DNA of 64,000 nucleotides from the NCBI GenBank assembly GCA_036874045.1, contig CM072344.1, forward strand, positions 6,358,501 through 6,422,500, written 5' to 3'. The DNA comes from Cymodocea nodosa (Eukaryota > Streptophyta > Magnoliopsida > Alismatales > Cymodoceaceae). Positions 11,494 through 21,492 of the stretch are shown in pieces; the first letter of the stretch is position 1; the number at the start of each line of letters is the position of its first letter. The translations under genes were made by a program, and so were the position numbers. The notes beneath the pieces were generated by a model. That model did not search any database, was not told the origin of the DNA, and saw nothing but the letters and a program-made list of their open reading frames with translations.

Positions 11494-13058
11494 TATTGAG
11501 TATTTTGTTTTGATGATATGTGATAAACAGATATAATCATATTTACTCAATTACTATTGTTTCTGAACGTAATTTAAGAACATCAATTAATACAGAAAAA
11601 GTTTACTAATATAAATACTTGTTTGTAATGGATCTAAAATTATACTAAGTTAAATAACTAGTCGTTAAGTTATACTAACTTTTCATTTAACTAAATGTTA
11701 AGTTAACATGTGTTTTTACTGTAAAGCATGATATGTTTTGAAGTTATACTTTCTGTATCATGAATAATGCACATTTAGACAACTCGTTGAGTTAGTGCAT
11801 TATTTCTATAAAGGTCACGTGAGAACTCGTTGAGTTATAGGCTTAAAGGTTAAATAGGTCATGTGAGAACTCGTTAAGTTAGTGAGTAAAAGTGCAGACA
11901 AACTCGTTAAATTAGTATTGTACACGTGGTGAAATTAAAGTTTACGAATGTTATAGTGTATCACGTAGTTGCGCATGTTTAACTCGTTAAGTTAACATAA
12001 CAGCACGCATTGAGTTGCTATATTGAACACTAAGGCAATGCATTAGGTTAGTGTTATAAACTTAAAGTTATTATTATTACACGTGGTAAATACCTTATTA
12101 TAAAAACATTTGTTTATTACTAGTTCATTGAGTTATCTATAACACAATGAAGTTGGTTCATTGAGTTAAGCGTAACACCACAAAGCTATTTCATTAAGTT
12201 AGCATAACACCACAGACTTAATTCGTTGAGTTAGCTACAGTACTTGTCACGTGATTTAGCACATGATGAACTCGTTGAGTTAGATACGTTAAGTTATAAA
12301 TCTACTCGTATTACTCATTTAGTTAACATTAACACAACTTATTATTACATTTGATGAAAAATTTTTGATAAAGAAGTTTATTTTGTAGGAAATTTTTCAG
12401 AGATCCAAGATTGATGATTAAAGAAAATTCAAAAAGAAAATGTAGGTCAAAACATATGTATTTCGATGAAAGAAAATTAGAAGACATGAAGAGTGGAAAA
12501 CTGATAGTGATTAAACGTGGAGGATATGCATGAAGTGAATATATAGTATAAAAGGCATAGAATTCTCATTGATTAGTTATCCCTACACACCAAAAGAAAT
12601 ATATTTTCAAGGATCAAAAACACCTCTTTGGGGAAAAGCTCTCAGATGGAAGAAAATTCAATGAAGTAGAAAAAGTCAAATTTATGTCACTAAAGATCCG
12701 AAGTATCAGAAGAAAGCAAATTTAGTAGAGTAGAGAAAGTTAGATATTTGTCACTGAAGAATTGCAAAAGAAGAAGAAGAAAAAGAAAAATGTCAAATAG
12801 GGAAAAATGTTTTAAATTCCGCAAATTAGTTTTCTCTATTTGTAGTTATGAAATTGATTAAATGAAACATGGTATTATTATATAATTGCATCTACAATTT
12901 CAGAGGAGAATTGAATTGTATATCGTAATTGAAACATTGAATAAAATGATTTGATTAAAACAGTGTCTTGACTTGTTTTTATTTTTGAAGTTTCAATTAT
13001 AATCGAAAATGTTGAAAAACACAATTCACCCCCTCTTGTGTAGCCATTCGATCCTACA
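11494..13058 (+). repeat. Copia-1 3' LTR
   Basis: It begins TATTGAGT (TG changed to TA) and ends CCTACA, followed by the target duplicate TAGTG (13059-13063). Length is about 1,565 bp against 1,569 bp for the 5' copy. TATA box at 12547-12555. Confidence 0.9.
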
Positions 13059-13063
13059 TAGTG

Positions 13064-14497
13064 TTATAAGCTTATAAGTTATTTCTTTATTGCACATGTG
13101 TTTTATAGTTAAATCAATGAAGTCCATTGAGTTACACTAACTCCACAAACCATTTATTTCTAATATGCCATTGTAGTAGTTGTAGAAACAAGAAATTCAA
13201 AGTAAAGCCACGATTGCACGTATCATGTAGGAATTCACTTGTGGAATGAAGAAGAAATCACTATCGTTGATATGAACAAAGGAAATCCAATCGATCATTT
13301 AAGTAGAAGTAGTTATTATTGAAAGAAATATAAAAGAAGAGGAGAAAGATGAAGAAAAAGTGTGGGAGAGAGGTGGAGAACCACACTAACTACAGGAAGC
13401 ATTGGAAGTTCCCTAAAGCTCCACACCACCACCAAAATCACCAACCATTGGAGGTCTATGAGGATACTTTTCGGATGTCGGGTTGATTCTGAGCCAAACA
13501 CGATGATTGACAACCACTGTGAGGAGTGATCGCATCACAAGAAGGGAAGTCATTTTCACCAAGCACCGACTCTGTCTTAAGAGATCATAAAGCTTCTAGC
13601 CTTGGTTTCGAGTTGATGCTAGTATGTCGAAAAGGTGATCATCTTACAATTCTTGGTTCGCGATTCTATAGGGAAAGGAGGCAAGATTTAAGTGATTAAA
13701 TTTTTAGTGGTCTAATCGCATCGCATATAGTGACGGAAGTTTTTACTATCGATAGAGATTTTTACATTTCACCATTCACTCATCTTTAGGAACATATCAA
13801 AACAAAAATACCAAAAATAACTAATTATTTGTATTTACATTTAGTATTAAAGTGTTGTATTGTTTTTTTTGTATCGTGATTAATGTTATCATTGTCAATA
13901 TTGTGAATATTTTATGTTTGTTTGATTCAGAAAATAGAAAATAGTTTTATTATTTACTGAAATTGATTCATTCTAGATACTTAAAGATTTTAATGGTTAC
14001 TATTTGAAATATCTGAATGTTAGTGTTGCTTAATGACAAATCTTAGATTAACTAACATTAAAGAGCTTAATTGATGTTATTTACATTTTGTGGAACCGCC
14101 CAATGGTTGGCCGAATTCCTCTATGAATAACAATATTTAACTAGAAAGGTAGGCTCGTGGAGTTAACTTAAGTCCACAAGGTTGGTCCTTTGAGTTAACC
14201 ATAACTCCATGAACTAAGTCTGTTGAGTTAACTATAACTTAACAGAGTGCTTAACTAAACACATATAAATACTAATATAAAAATAAAAATAGTACACAAT
14301 TTTTACTCAATCTCTATGGGATCAACTTGTACTTGCACACAAATACAATATACATTGTGCACTTGAAGTTAAAATACAAATTGGACTTAATATCTAATTT
14401 GTGTGAAAAGTCGTTTGTTTATTTCTAAAAGAATTTATTAATATAAGCATAAAAAAAAATCAAACAAGTTTTTGATTTAACTTTTCACAACAATACA
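13064..14497 (+). repeat. LTR D, 3' portion
   Basis: It continues LTR D after copia-1 and carries the TATA-like box (13329-13336) and the stretch AACCGCCCAATGGTTGG near 14094, conserved in all gypsy LTRs here. It includes inverted GTTGAGTTAAC / GTTAACTCAAC motifs near 14160-14245. The ORF on the other strand at 13316-13513 is chance. Confidence 0.85.
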
Positions 14498-16099
14498 TAG
14501 GTTTAAAGGTGTAAAAAGATCACTTGAGAACTCGTTGAGTTAGCAAATAAAAACTATAAGTTGTATATCTAAACTCGTTAAGTTAGATTTATGCACGTGT
14601 TGAAATTAAATACTTTATTATGTCACGTGAGATGCACATGTTTAACTTGTTAAGTTAGCATAACTATACGCATTGAGTTACTTGAATATACACTAAGGTA
14701 ACGCATTGTGTTAGTGTTATAAGGTTACAAGTTATTTCTTTATTGCACGTTTTTTTATAGTTAAGTCAACGAAGTAAGTCCGTTGAGTTACACTCACTCC
14801 ATGGACCATTTACTTTCTAACATGCCACTATAGCAGTTACAGAAATAGGAAATTCGATGGAAAACCACAATTGCACGTATCACGCAGGAATTAACTCGTG
14901 GAATGAAGAAGAAATCACCATCATTGATACGAATGAAGGAAATCCAACCGATCATTTAAGCAGAAATAGTTACTATTGAAAGAAATATAAAAGAAGAGGA
15001 GAATGATGAAGAAAGTGTGTTGTGTGTGTGGAGAATCATGCTAACTATAGGAAGCATTGAAAGTTCCCTAAAACTCCACAACACCACCAAAATCACCAAC
15101 CATCAGAGGTCTGTGAGGATACTTTCTGGATGTCAAGTCGATTCCTAGCCAAACACGATGACTAATAACCACTATGAGGAGTGATCGCGTCGTAGGAAGG
15201 GAAGCCATTTTCACCAAGCATCGACTCATATCTCAAGAGATCGTAAAGCTTCTAGCCTTAGCTTCGGGTTGATGCTAGTATATTGAAGAGGAGATCAACT
15301 TATAAGTCTTGGTTTGTGATTCTATAGGGAGAGAAGGCAAGATTGTAAGTAATTAAATTTTCAGTGGTGTAATCACGTTGCATATAGTGACAAAAGTTCT
15401 TACTATCGATAGAGATTTTTACATTTCACCATTCACTCATCTTTAGGAACATATCAAAACAAAAATACCAAAAATAACTAATTATCTGTATTTACATTTA
15501 GTATTAAAGTGTTGTATTGTTTGTTTTGTATCGTGATTAATGTTATCATTGTCATTATTGTGAATGTTTTATGTTTGTTTGATTCAGAAAATAGAAAATA
15601 ATTTTATTGTTTACTGAAATTGATTCATTCTAGATACTTAAATATTTTAATGGTTACTATTTGAAATATCTGAATGTTAGTGTTGCTTATTGACAAATCT
15701 CAGGTTAACTAACATTAAAGAGCTTAATTGATGTTATTTACATTTTGTGGAACCGCCCAATGGTTGGCCGATTTCCTTTGTAAATAACAATATTTAACTA
15801 GAAAGGTAGGCTCGTGGAGTTAACTTAAGTCCACGAGGTTGGTCCTTTAAGTTAACTATAACTCCATGAACTAAGTTTGTTGAGTTAACTATAACTCAAC
15901 GGAGTGCTTAACTGAACACATATAAATACCAATATAAAAATAAAAATAGTACACAATTCTTACTCAATCTCTGTGGGATCGACCTGTACTTACACACAAA
16001 TACAATATACACTATGCACTTGAAGTTAAAATACAAATTGGACTTAATATCTAATTGGTGTGAAAAGTTGTTTGTTTACTTCTAAAAATTTATTAATAT
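14498..16099 (+). repeat. Gypsy LTR E, middle portion, chimeric with copia LTR sequence
   Basis: From about 14560 it follows LTR D closely (second copy of 13064-14497 and of about 440-578). From 14503 to about 14560 it differs from LTRs A-D and instead matches the Sirevirus-like LTR (TTAAAGG, then GAGAACTCGTTGAGTTAG). CACGTG boxes lie at 14594-14599 and 14624-14629, and a TATA-like box at 14986-14993. Copia-2 interrupts it after AATAT (16095-16099). Confidence 0.82.
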
Positions 16100-16470
16100 T
16101 ATGATGCATGTGTCTTCCATCAAGTATATATATATGGCATTGTATATGGTTGTATTTCTTTGGTAATTTGTACAGGGGCAAACTTGTCTTTTGGGTATCA
16201 CCCATCGTTGTCCCTATATAAGGAGTCATCTTCGTCCAAGGGAAGGCCAACAAGCCAAATCCCTAGATTTCATTCTCCCCCTTCTTTGTACCAGCAACTA
16301 TACAGCAATGAATCATGATAGATTGATCATCCATGGATGTACCCGTGTTGGGGAATTACGTAAATTTGTTGTTCTTCCGAATTCTCCACTCGCATTCCTC
16401 TCATCCACGTTGATCTCTTCTCCATGCCACCCCTAGATGCTCCACGTTTGTTTGATCTTTCCGCACAACA
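16100..16470 (+). repeat. Copia-2 5' LTR
   Basis: It starts TATGATGC (TG changed to TA, as the partner starts TGTGATGC) and ends CACAACA. TATA box TATATAA at 16215-16221. The short ORF across 16191-16436 recurs in the other LTR and is not a gene. Confidence 0.93.
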
Positions 16471-16472
16471 AC

Positions 16473-16484
16473 TAGTATTAGAGC
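16473..16484 (+). other. Decayed initiator Met primer binding site (copia-2)
   Basis: TAGTATTAGAGC differs from TGGTATCAGAGC by one G-to-A and one C-to-T change and lies 2 bp after the LTR. The leader 16485-17009 (525 bp) is T/G-rich with no clear feature. Confidence 0.85.
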
Positions 16485-17009
16485 CAGGTTGGACATCTCC
16501 AGGTTTGCATCTGAAGTTTCAAAGAGTTTCATCAAGGTTCAAGCCATTTCCGCAAGGGATTCCTCCATTGCCGCAACTACCGTCGTCGCCAACTCGTGTG
16601 CTTTCCTCGTCCGTGCTCTGTTGCATCTCAAATTTTGAGGACATGTTGTAAGCTTCTTGACTTTCCTTCCTTTAAAATTTCGTGGTCAGAAGTTTTGTAT
16701 TCAGAGAGATACAGCAGGAGGCATCTGGCTAGGGCATAGTAGTTTTCTAGACAAGTGACTCTTTGATTGTCAAATTTTGGGCATTTTGTGATTGTGGTTT
16801 TGTGCTTGGTTTGTGCGGGTATTTGCTACTGTTTTGTGCTAAGTAGTGTGCTTGGCTTGTGGCTGATTGCATTTTGTTGAAATCAGTAGTTTCAGTAGCA
16901 TATTGTTGTTGAGATATTGCTTGCTATTATGTACCTTGCCGTAGAATTGTGTTTGTTGAAATCAGACTGTATATCATGTGTATTGTTGGTTGTTTTTTGA
17001 TTTGAAAAC

Positions 17010-17756
17010 ATGAATACTTCAGGGTTGAAGATAGAAAAGTTTGATGGTAAGAATAGCTTCAGCTTATGGCAAATTAAGATAAAAGCACTTCTAAAGCAAT
17101 AAGGTATTTGGGCTCCTTTAAATAAGGAAACTACTCTAAACAGAAATTCACCAGAGTTTGAATTGCAAGAGGAGAAAGCTCACTCCACCATCTTGTTGTG
17201 TTTGTCTAATGAAGTTATAATAGAAGTTGTTGATGAATCTACCTCTTTAGGTCTTTGGTAGAAACTTGAGTCATTGTATATGACTAAGTCTTTAACAAAT
17301 AAATTGTTGTTAAAGCAAAGACTGTTCTCTTTAAAGATGATAGAAGGTGTACCTCTCAAGCAGCATTTAAATCAGCTAAATGCTATTCTGATGGAACTCA
17401 AGAATATTGGAGTAATCATAGAAGATGAAGATGCAGCTCTTATCTTGCTTTGTTCACTCCCATTGAGTTATGAAAAGTTTGTTCAGTCCTGTGTAGTTGG
17501 AAGATATTCAATTACACTAGAGGAAGTGAGGTCCAGCCTTCATTCCAGGGAGCTCAAGCACATGGTGCATGGTAGAAACGAGGCAAGTGGTGTTAGCCTC
17601 TCAACTCAGCAGTAAGAGAACAAGGGAAGAAGCTAGAGACAAGGTGGAGGGAAGAATAGAAGTAGAAGCAAGTCGAAGGGCAAGTACTCTAGGGATACTT
17701 GCCATTACTGTAAGGAGAAAGGACATTGGAAATCACATTGTCCCAAACTTTTGAAC
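17010..17756 (+). pseudogene. gag: Copia-2 gag
   Basis: The frame opens at ATG 17010 (MNTSGLKIEKFDGKN) with the UBN2-type gag fold pattern (LWQIKIKALL, then LKQHLNQLNAIL). After a basic stretch the CCHC knuckle CHYCKEKGHWKSHC lies at 17700-17741. Gag and pol are one frame, so the end given is nominal. In-frame stops are TAA 17100, TAG 17259, TAA 17613 and TAG 17634; each is one transition from CAA, CAG, CGA or TGG-type codons. No frameshift is needed anywhere, as all open pieces have the same phase. Confidence 0.88.
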
Positions 17757-20700
17757 AAAGGAAAGGCTATTGTGGCAGAAACCAGTTTTGCGTCAGGTGA
17801 TGACTTTTCTCTTACAGTTTGTTGCAGTGCCTATTATGATGATCAGTGGATTATGGACTCAGGAGCTTCACACCATATGACTCCTACTAGGGAGTATTTT
17901 GACACCTACGAGCAGGTGGAGAGTGGTCAAGTGACCTTGGCCAATGATAATGTGTGTTCTAGAGTTAGTGTGGGCACTATAAAATTTAAACTGCATGATG
18001 GCACAGTTAGAATTTTGGAGGACGTTTGGCACGTTCCAAAGCTTGGAAAAAGTCTGATCTCACTGATTGCCCTTGATGCGAAGGGTTATAGATATATAGG
18101 TGGTGAGGGGAAGATCCGCATACTAAAAGGCTCATTAGTTGTTATGAAAGGAACCAAATCTAGTCCCTTATACATTCTGCAGGGCACTCCAATTGTTGGC
18201 GCAGCTACATCAGCTATATCTGGTCAGCAGGATTTTTCTGTCATGTGGCACTCAAGGATGGGTCATTTGGGGCAAAAAGGAATGTAGAAACTAAGTAGTC
18301 TGGGCAAGTTTGATGGACACAAGGTTGCTTGTATTGACATGTGCAAGCATTGTGTTTTTGGCAAACAAAAAAGAGTGTCATTTGCACGCAGTTAGCACAG
18401 CTCCAAGGGAGTTCTTGATTATATTCATGCTGATTGTTAGGGGCCTTCACGTCAACCTTCTATTGCAGGTTCTAGATATTTTCTTTCTATCATTGACTGT
18501 CATTCAAGGATGAACTGGGTTTTCTTTTTGACACACAAAAGTGAAGTTTTTTCTTGCTTCAAGCATTGGAAGAAGCAAGTAGAAAACCAAACAGGCAGAA
18601 AGGTAAAATATCTTAGAACTGATAATGGTCTTGAGTTTTGTTCTCAAGAATTTGATAACTTTTGTAAAGATGAAGGCATTACACGGCATAACACCGTTAG
18701 GTATACCCCTCAGCAAAATGGAGTGGCTGAAAGATTGAACAGAACACTCCTAGAAAAGGCACGTTGTATGCTGTCTCATGCAGGTTTGAGCAAAAAGTTT
18801 TGGGTAGAGGCTGCTAACACAGCTTCCTATCGGGTGAATAGGTCCCCTTCTAGTGCCTTAGATGGGAAGATACCTCTTGAGGTATGGTTGAAAAGATCTG
18901 CTAGTTATTCAAAGCTCAGAATTTTTGGATGTCTAGCTTACTATCATGTGAACAATGGCAAGTTGGAACCACGTGCCAAGAAAGGCATATTTGTGGGCTA
19001 TGGTGTTGGTGTAAAGGGATACAAGATATATGATATTGAGTCTCACAAAGTAATATATAGCCGTGATGTTACTTTTGATGAGAATTCTCTTTTGCAGGAA
19101 ATAGATAGACTAGCAGGTGAAACACTAGAAATTGAGCACACCCTTCCTGAATAGATAGAGATAGATGACACACAACAGCCGCCTATCACTAATCAAGTTG
19201 AAATTAGAAAAACTTTATCTAAAACTCAGGAAAATGAAATTGAGGAGGAAGAGGTGGAGCAACCACCAGCAAGAACCATTGGCAAAGATCGTCCTAGAAG
19301 AGATGTTAGACCTTCGATTAGATATGGCTACGACAGTTTGGTTGCTTTTGCCTTACAGGTAGCAGTTAAGGTGGAGGATTCTGTTGATCCACCTACATAT
19401 GAAGCTGCAATGAAAGATTCAAAAGTTAGTCTTTGGATGTCTGCTATGGAGGAGGAACTCCAATCTCTCCATAAGAACAAGACTTGGGAACTAGTGAAAC
19501 ATCCAAAGAACACAAATATTGTTGGTTGCAAATGGGTCTATAAGAAGAAGATTGGGACTCAAGGCAACGTAGGTGTGCAGCACAAGGCAAGATTAGTCGC
19601 TGAAGGTTATTCACAGTGAGAAGGAGTTGACTTCAATGAGGCATTTGCTCCTGTTGTACGTCATACATCTATTAGAATTTTGTTATCTATTGCTGCAACC
19701 CTGAATTTAGAATTGGAACAGTTAGATGTAAAGACGGCCTTCTTGCATGGTGAGTTAGAAGAAGATATTTGGATGGAACAACCAACAGGGTTTATGGTGA
19801 AAGGTAAATCTGATTGGGTGTGCAAATTAAATAAGTCCTTTTATGGACTTAAACAGTCACCACGCCAATGGTACAAGAGGTTTGATGCCTTTATAGTTAA
19901 AGTTGGTTTTAGACACAGCAACTATGATTCATGTGTATATGTTAAAACTCTTGATAAGAATACACATGTTTATTTGTTATTGTATGTTGATGATATTCTT
20001 ATAGCTGCGAAGAATATCGAAGTGATACAGGAGTTGAAGAACACATTAAAATCAAAATTTGATATGAAGGATCTTGGTCCAACTGGCAGAATTCTTGGAA
20101 TGGAAATTAGGCATGAAAGAAATTCTGGTAAGCTGTTTTTGAATCAACAAAAGTATATTGAAAAGATCCTTAGCAGATTTGGTATGGCTTCATGCAAAGC
20201 CATTAGCACGCCTTATGACAGAAATGTCAAATTGCCATCTACGATGTGTCTACAAACTGATTCTGAAAAGCTTGATATGCAAAGAGTTCCTTATGCACAG
20301 GTAGTTGGAAGTCTTATGTATGCTATGGTATGCACTAGGCCTGATTTGGCATATCCTTTGAGTGTTGTTAGTAGGTTCATGTCCAATCCGAGTAGAGAAT
20401 ATTGGAAAGTAGTTAAAAGGATATTCAGATATTTGAAAGGAACTCTAGGCGTTGGCTTGATGTATGTAGTAGATCAGGGTTGTACTATGGCTGGTTATAC
20501 AGACTCAAACTATGCAGGTGATGTTGACAGAAGGAGATCATTATCTGGTTATGTCTTTACATTTGTAGGTTCTATTGTGAGTTGGAAATCAACTCTTCAA
20601 CCTACGGTATCTCTGTCCACAATTAAGGTTGAATATGTGGCTATGACAGAAGCTGTAAAGGAAGGGATTTGGTTGAAAGGCTTACTTGGAGACTTTGGTT

Positions 20701-20945
20701 GGCGCATTGATAAAGTTGATATCTTCTGTGATAGTCTTAGCACTTATTGTCTCTCTAAAGATAATGTCTTTCATGATAGAACTAAACATATTGATGTTAT
20801 GTATCACTTCCTCAAGAATGAAGACAGGATAAAGATTATGAAGGTCAACACAAAGGACAACACAGCTGATATGTTTACAAAGGGTGTTGTTGAAAGCAAG
20901 TTCAAGCATTGCTTGGACTTACTCAACATCTATTACTGTTGCTGA
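17757..20945 (+). pseudogene. pol: Copia-2 pol: protease, integrase, RT, RNase H
   Basis: Same frame as gag, closing at TGA 20943-20945. Protease DSGASHH starts at 17856. The integrase zinc motif (MWHSRMGHLG, then CKHCVFGKQ) lies near 18240-18370; the core has TDNGLEF and QQNGVAERLN (about 18620-18740). RT opens near 19430, with KARLVAEGYSQ before a stop, QLDVKTAFLHG, and YVDD at 19983-19994. RNase H includes TKHIDVMYHFL. Stops in frame: TAG 18285, TAG 18393, TAG 18438, TAG 19152, TGA 19617. This fits Tork/TNT1 pol in order and motifs. It is inactive but recent enough to have escaped indels. Confidence 0.92.
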
Positions 20946-20999
20946 CCCACGTTGGGTCTTGGTGATCTACCACTTGTTAGTGGTGAAGATTGATGAAAG

Positions 21000-21013
21000 A
21001 CAAGGTGGAGATT
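21000..21013 (+). other. Copia-2 polypurine tract
   Basis: ACAAGGTGGAGATT lies directly before the 3' LTR (TGTGATGC). It is the usual purine-rich plus-strand primer of Tork-type elements. Confidence 0.75.
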
Positions 21014-21384
21014 TGTGATGCGTGTGTCTTCCATCAAGTATATGTATATGTCATTGTATATGGTTGTATTTCTTTGGTAATTTGTACAGGGGCAAACTTG
21101 TCTTTTGTGTATCACCCATCGTTGTCCCTATATAAGGAGTCATCTTCGTCCAAGGGAAGGCCAACAAGCCAAATCACTAGATTTCGTTCTCCCCCTTCTT
21201 TGTACTAGCAACCATACAACAAGGAATCACGATAAAATGATCACCCATGGACGTACCCGTGTTGGGGAACCACATAAATTTGTTGTTCTTCCGAATTCTC
21301 CACTCACATTCTTCTCATCCACGTTGATCTCTTCTCCACGCCACCCCTAGATGCTCCACGTTTGTTTGATCTTTCTGCACAACA
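21014..21384 (+). repeat. Copia-2 3' LTR
   Basis: 371 bp, the same length as its 5' partner, from TGTGATGC to CACAACA, followed by AATAT (21385-21389). TATATAA lies near 21129. Confidence 0.94.
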
Positions 21385-21431
21385 AATATAAGCAAAAAAA
21401 TAAATCAAAGAAGTTTTCCAACAGTAATACA
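21385..21431 (+). repeat. Gypsy LTR E, 3' end
   Basis: It resumes LTR E after copia-2 (AATATAAGCA, as at 14443 in LTR D) and ends GTAATACA, matching CAATACA of LTR D. Confidence 0.8.
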
Positions 21432-21492
21432 ATTTTTCTGGTGCCATTGTCAAGGAATCAATCAAGTTCTCTAGTGCCACCGAATAGACAAG
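21432..21492 (+). other. Primer site and leader of gypsy E, cut by the inverted array
   Basis: After a 7-bp spacer, 21439-21458 (TGGTGCCATTGTCAAGGAAT) is a decayed form of the Asp-tRNA-type site TGGCGCCGTTGCCGGGGA used by Athila elements. GTTCTCTAGTG (about 21465) recurs in the unit-2 leader near 60540. The leader breaks off at 21492, where the minus-strand array starts. ACAAG (21488-21492) would be its left target duplicate; the right one is outside the window. Confidence 0.8.

Larger units (their letters stand above)
579..13058 (+). mobile_element. Copia-1: Sirevirus-like Ty1/copia retrotransposon, inactivated
   Basis: The element has 5' and 3' LTRs of about 1.57 kb, an initiator-Met primer site, gag with a zinc knuckle and a long coiled coil, pol in copia order (protease, integrase, RT, RNase H), an env-position ORF remnant and two polypurine tracts. 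A gag extended by a coiled coil and an extra ORF after pol are Sirevirus traits. An unrelated-position LTR fragment (8712-9775) replaces the first part of the extra ORF. The two LTRs differ by several percent by eye, so the insertion is old. Confidence 0.88.
18..14497 (+). mobile_element. Gypsy (Athila-like) solo LTR D, interrupted by copia-1
   Basis: The LTR starts TGTTTAGAATG at 18 and ends CAATACA at 14497, flanked by the 5-bp target duplication TAGGT (13-17 and 14498-14502). Without copia-1 and its duplicated target it is about 1,995 bp (18-578 plus 13064-14497), the size of LTRs B and C on the minus strand. No primer site or internal sequence adjoins it, so it is a solo LTR left by LTR-LTR recombination. 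A TATA-like box (TATAAAAG) lies at 13329-13336. Confidence 0.85.
16100..21384 (+). mobile_element. Copia-2: Tork/TNT1-like Ty1/copia retrotransposon
   Basis: A complete element of 5,285 bp with two 371-bp LTRs and a perfect target duplication AATAT (16095-16099 and 21385-21389). The LTRs differ at about two dozen positions by eye (about 6%). A single gag-pol frame with no frameshift fills the interior. It is unrelated in LTR and spacer to copia-1 and copia-3. The pol resembles the TNT 1-94 type. Confidence 0.93.

Noticed and set aside
13316-13513. Minus-strand ORF in LTR D
   Set aside because: Not open in LTRs A, B, C or E at the same place.
16191-16436. Short ORF in the copia-2 LTR, repeated at 21105-21350
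   Set aside because: It lies wholly in LTR U3/R sequence, recurs only because the LTR is duplicated, and has no known domain.
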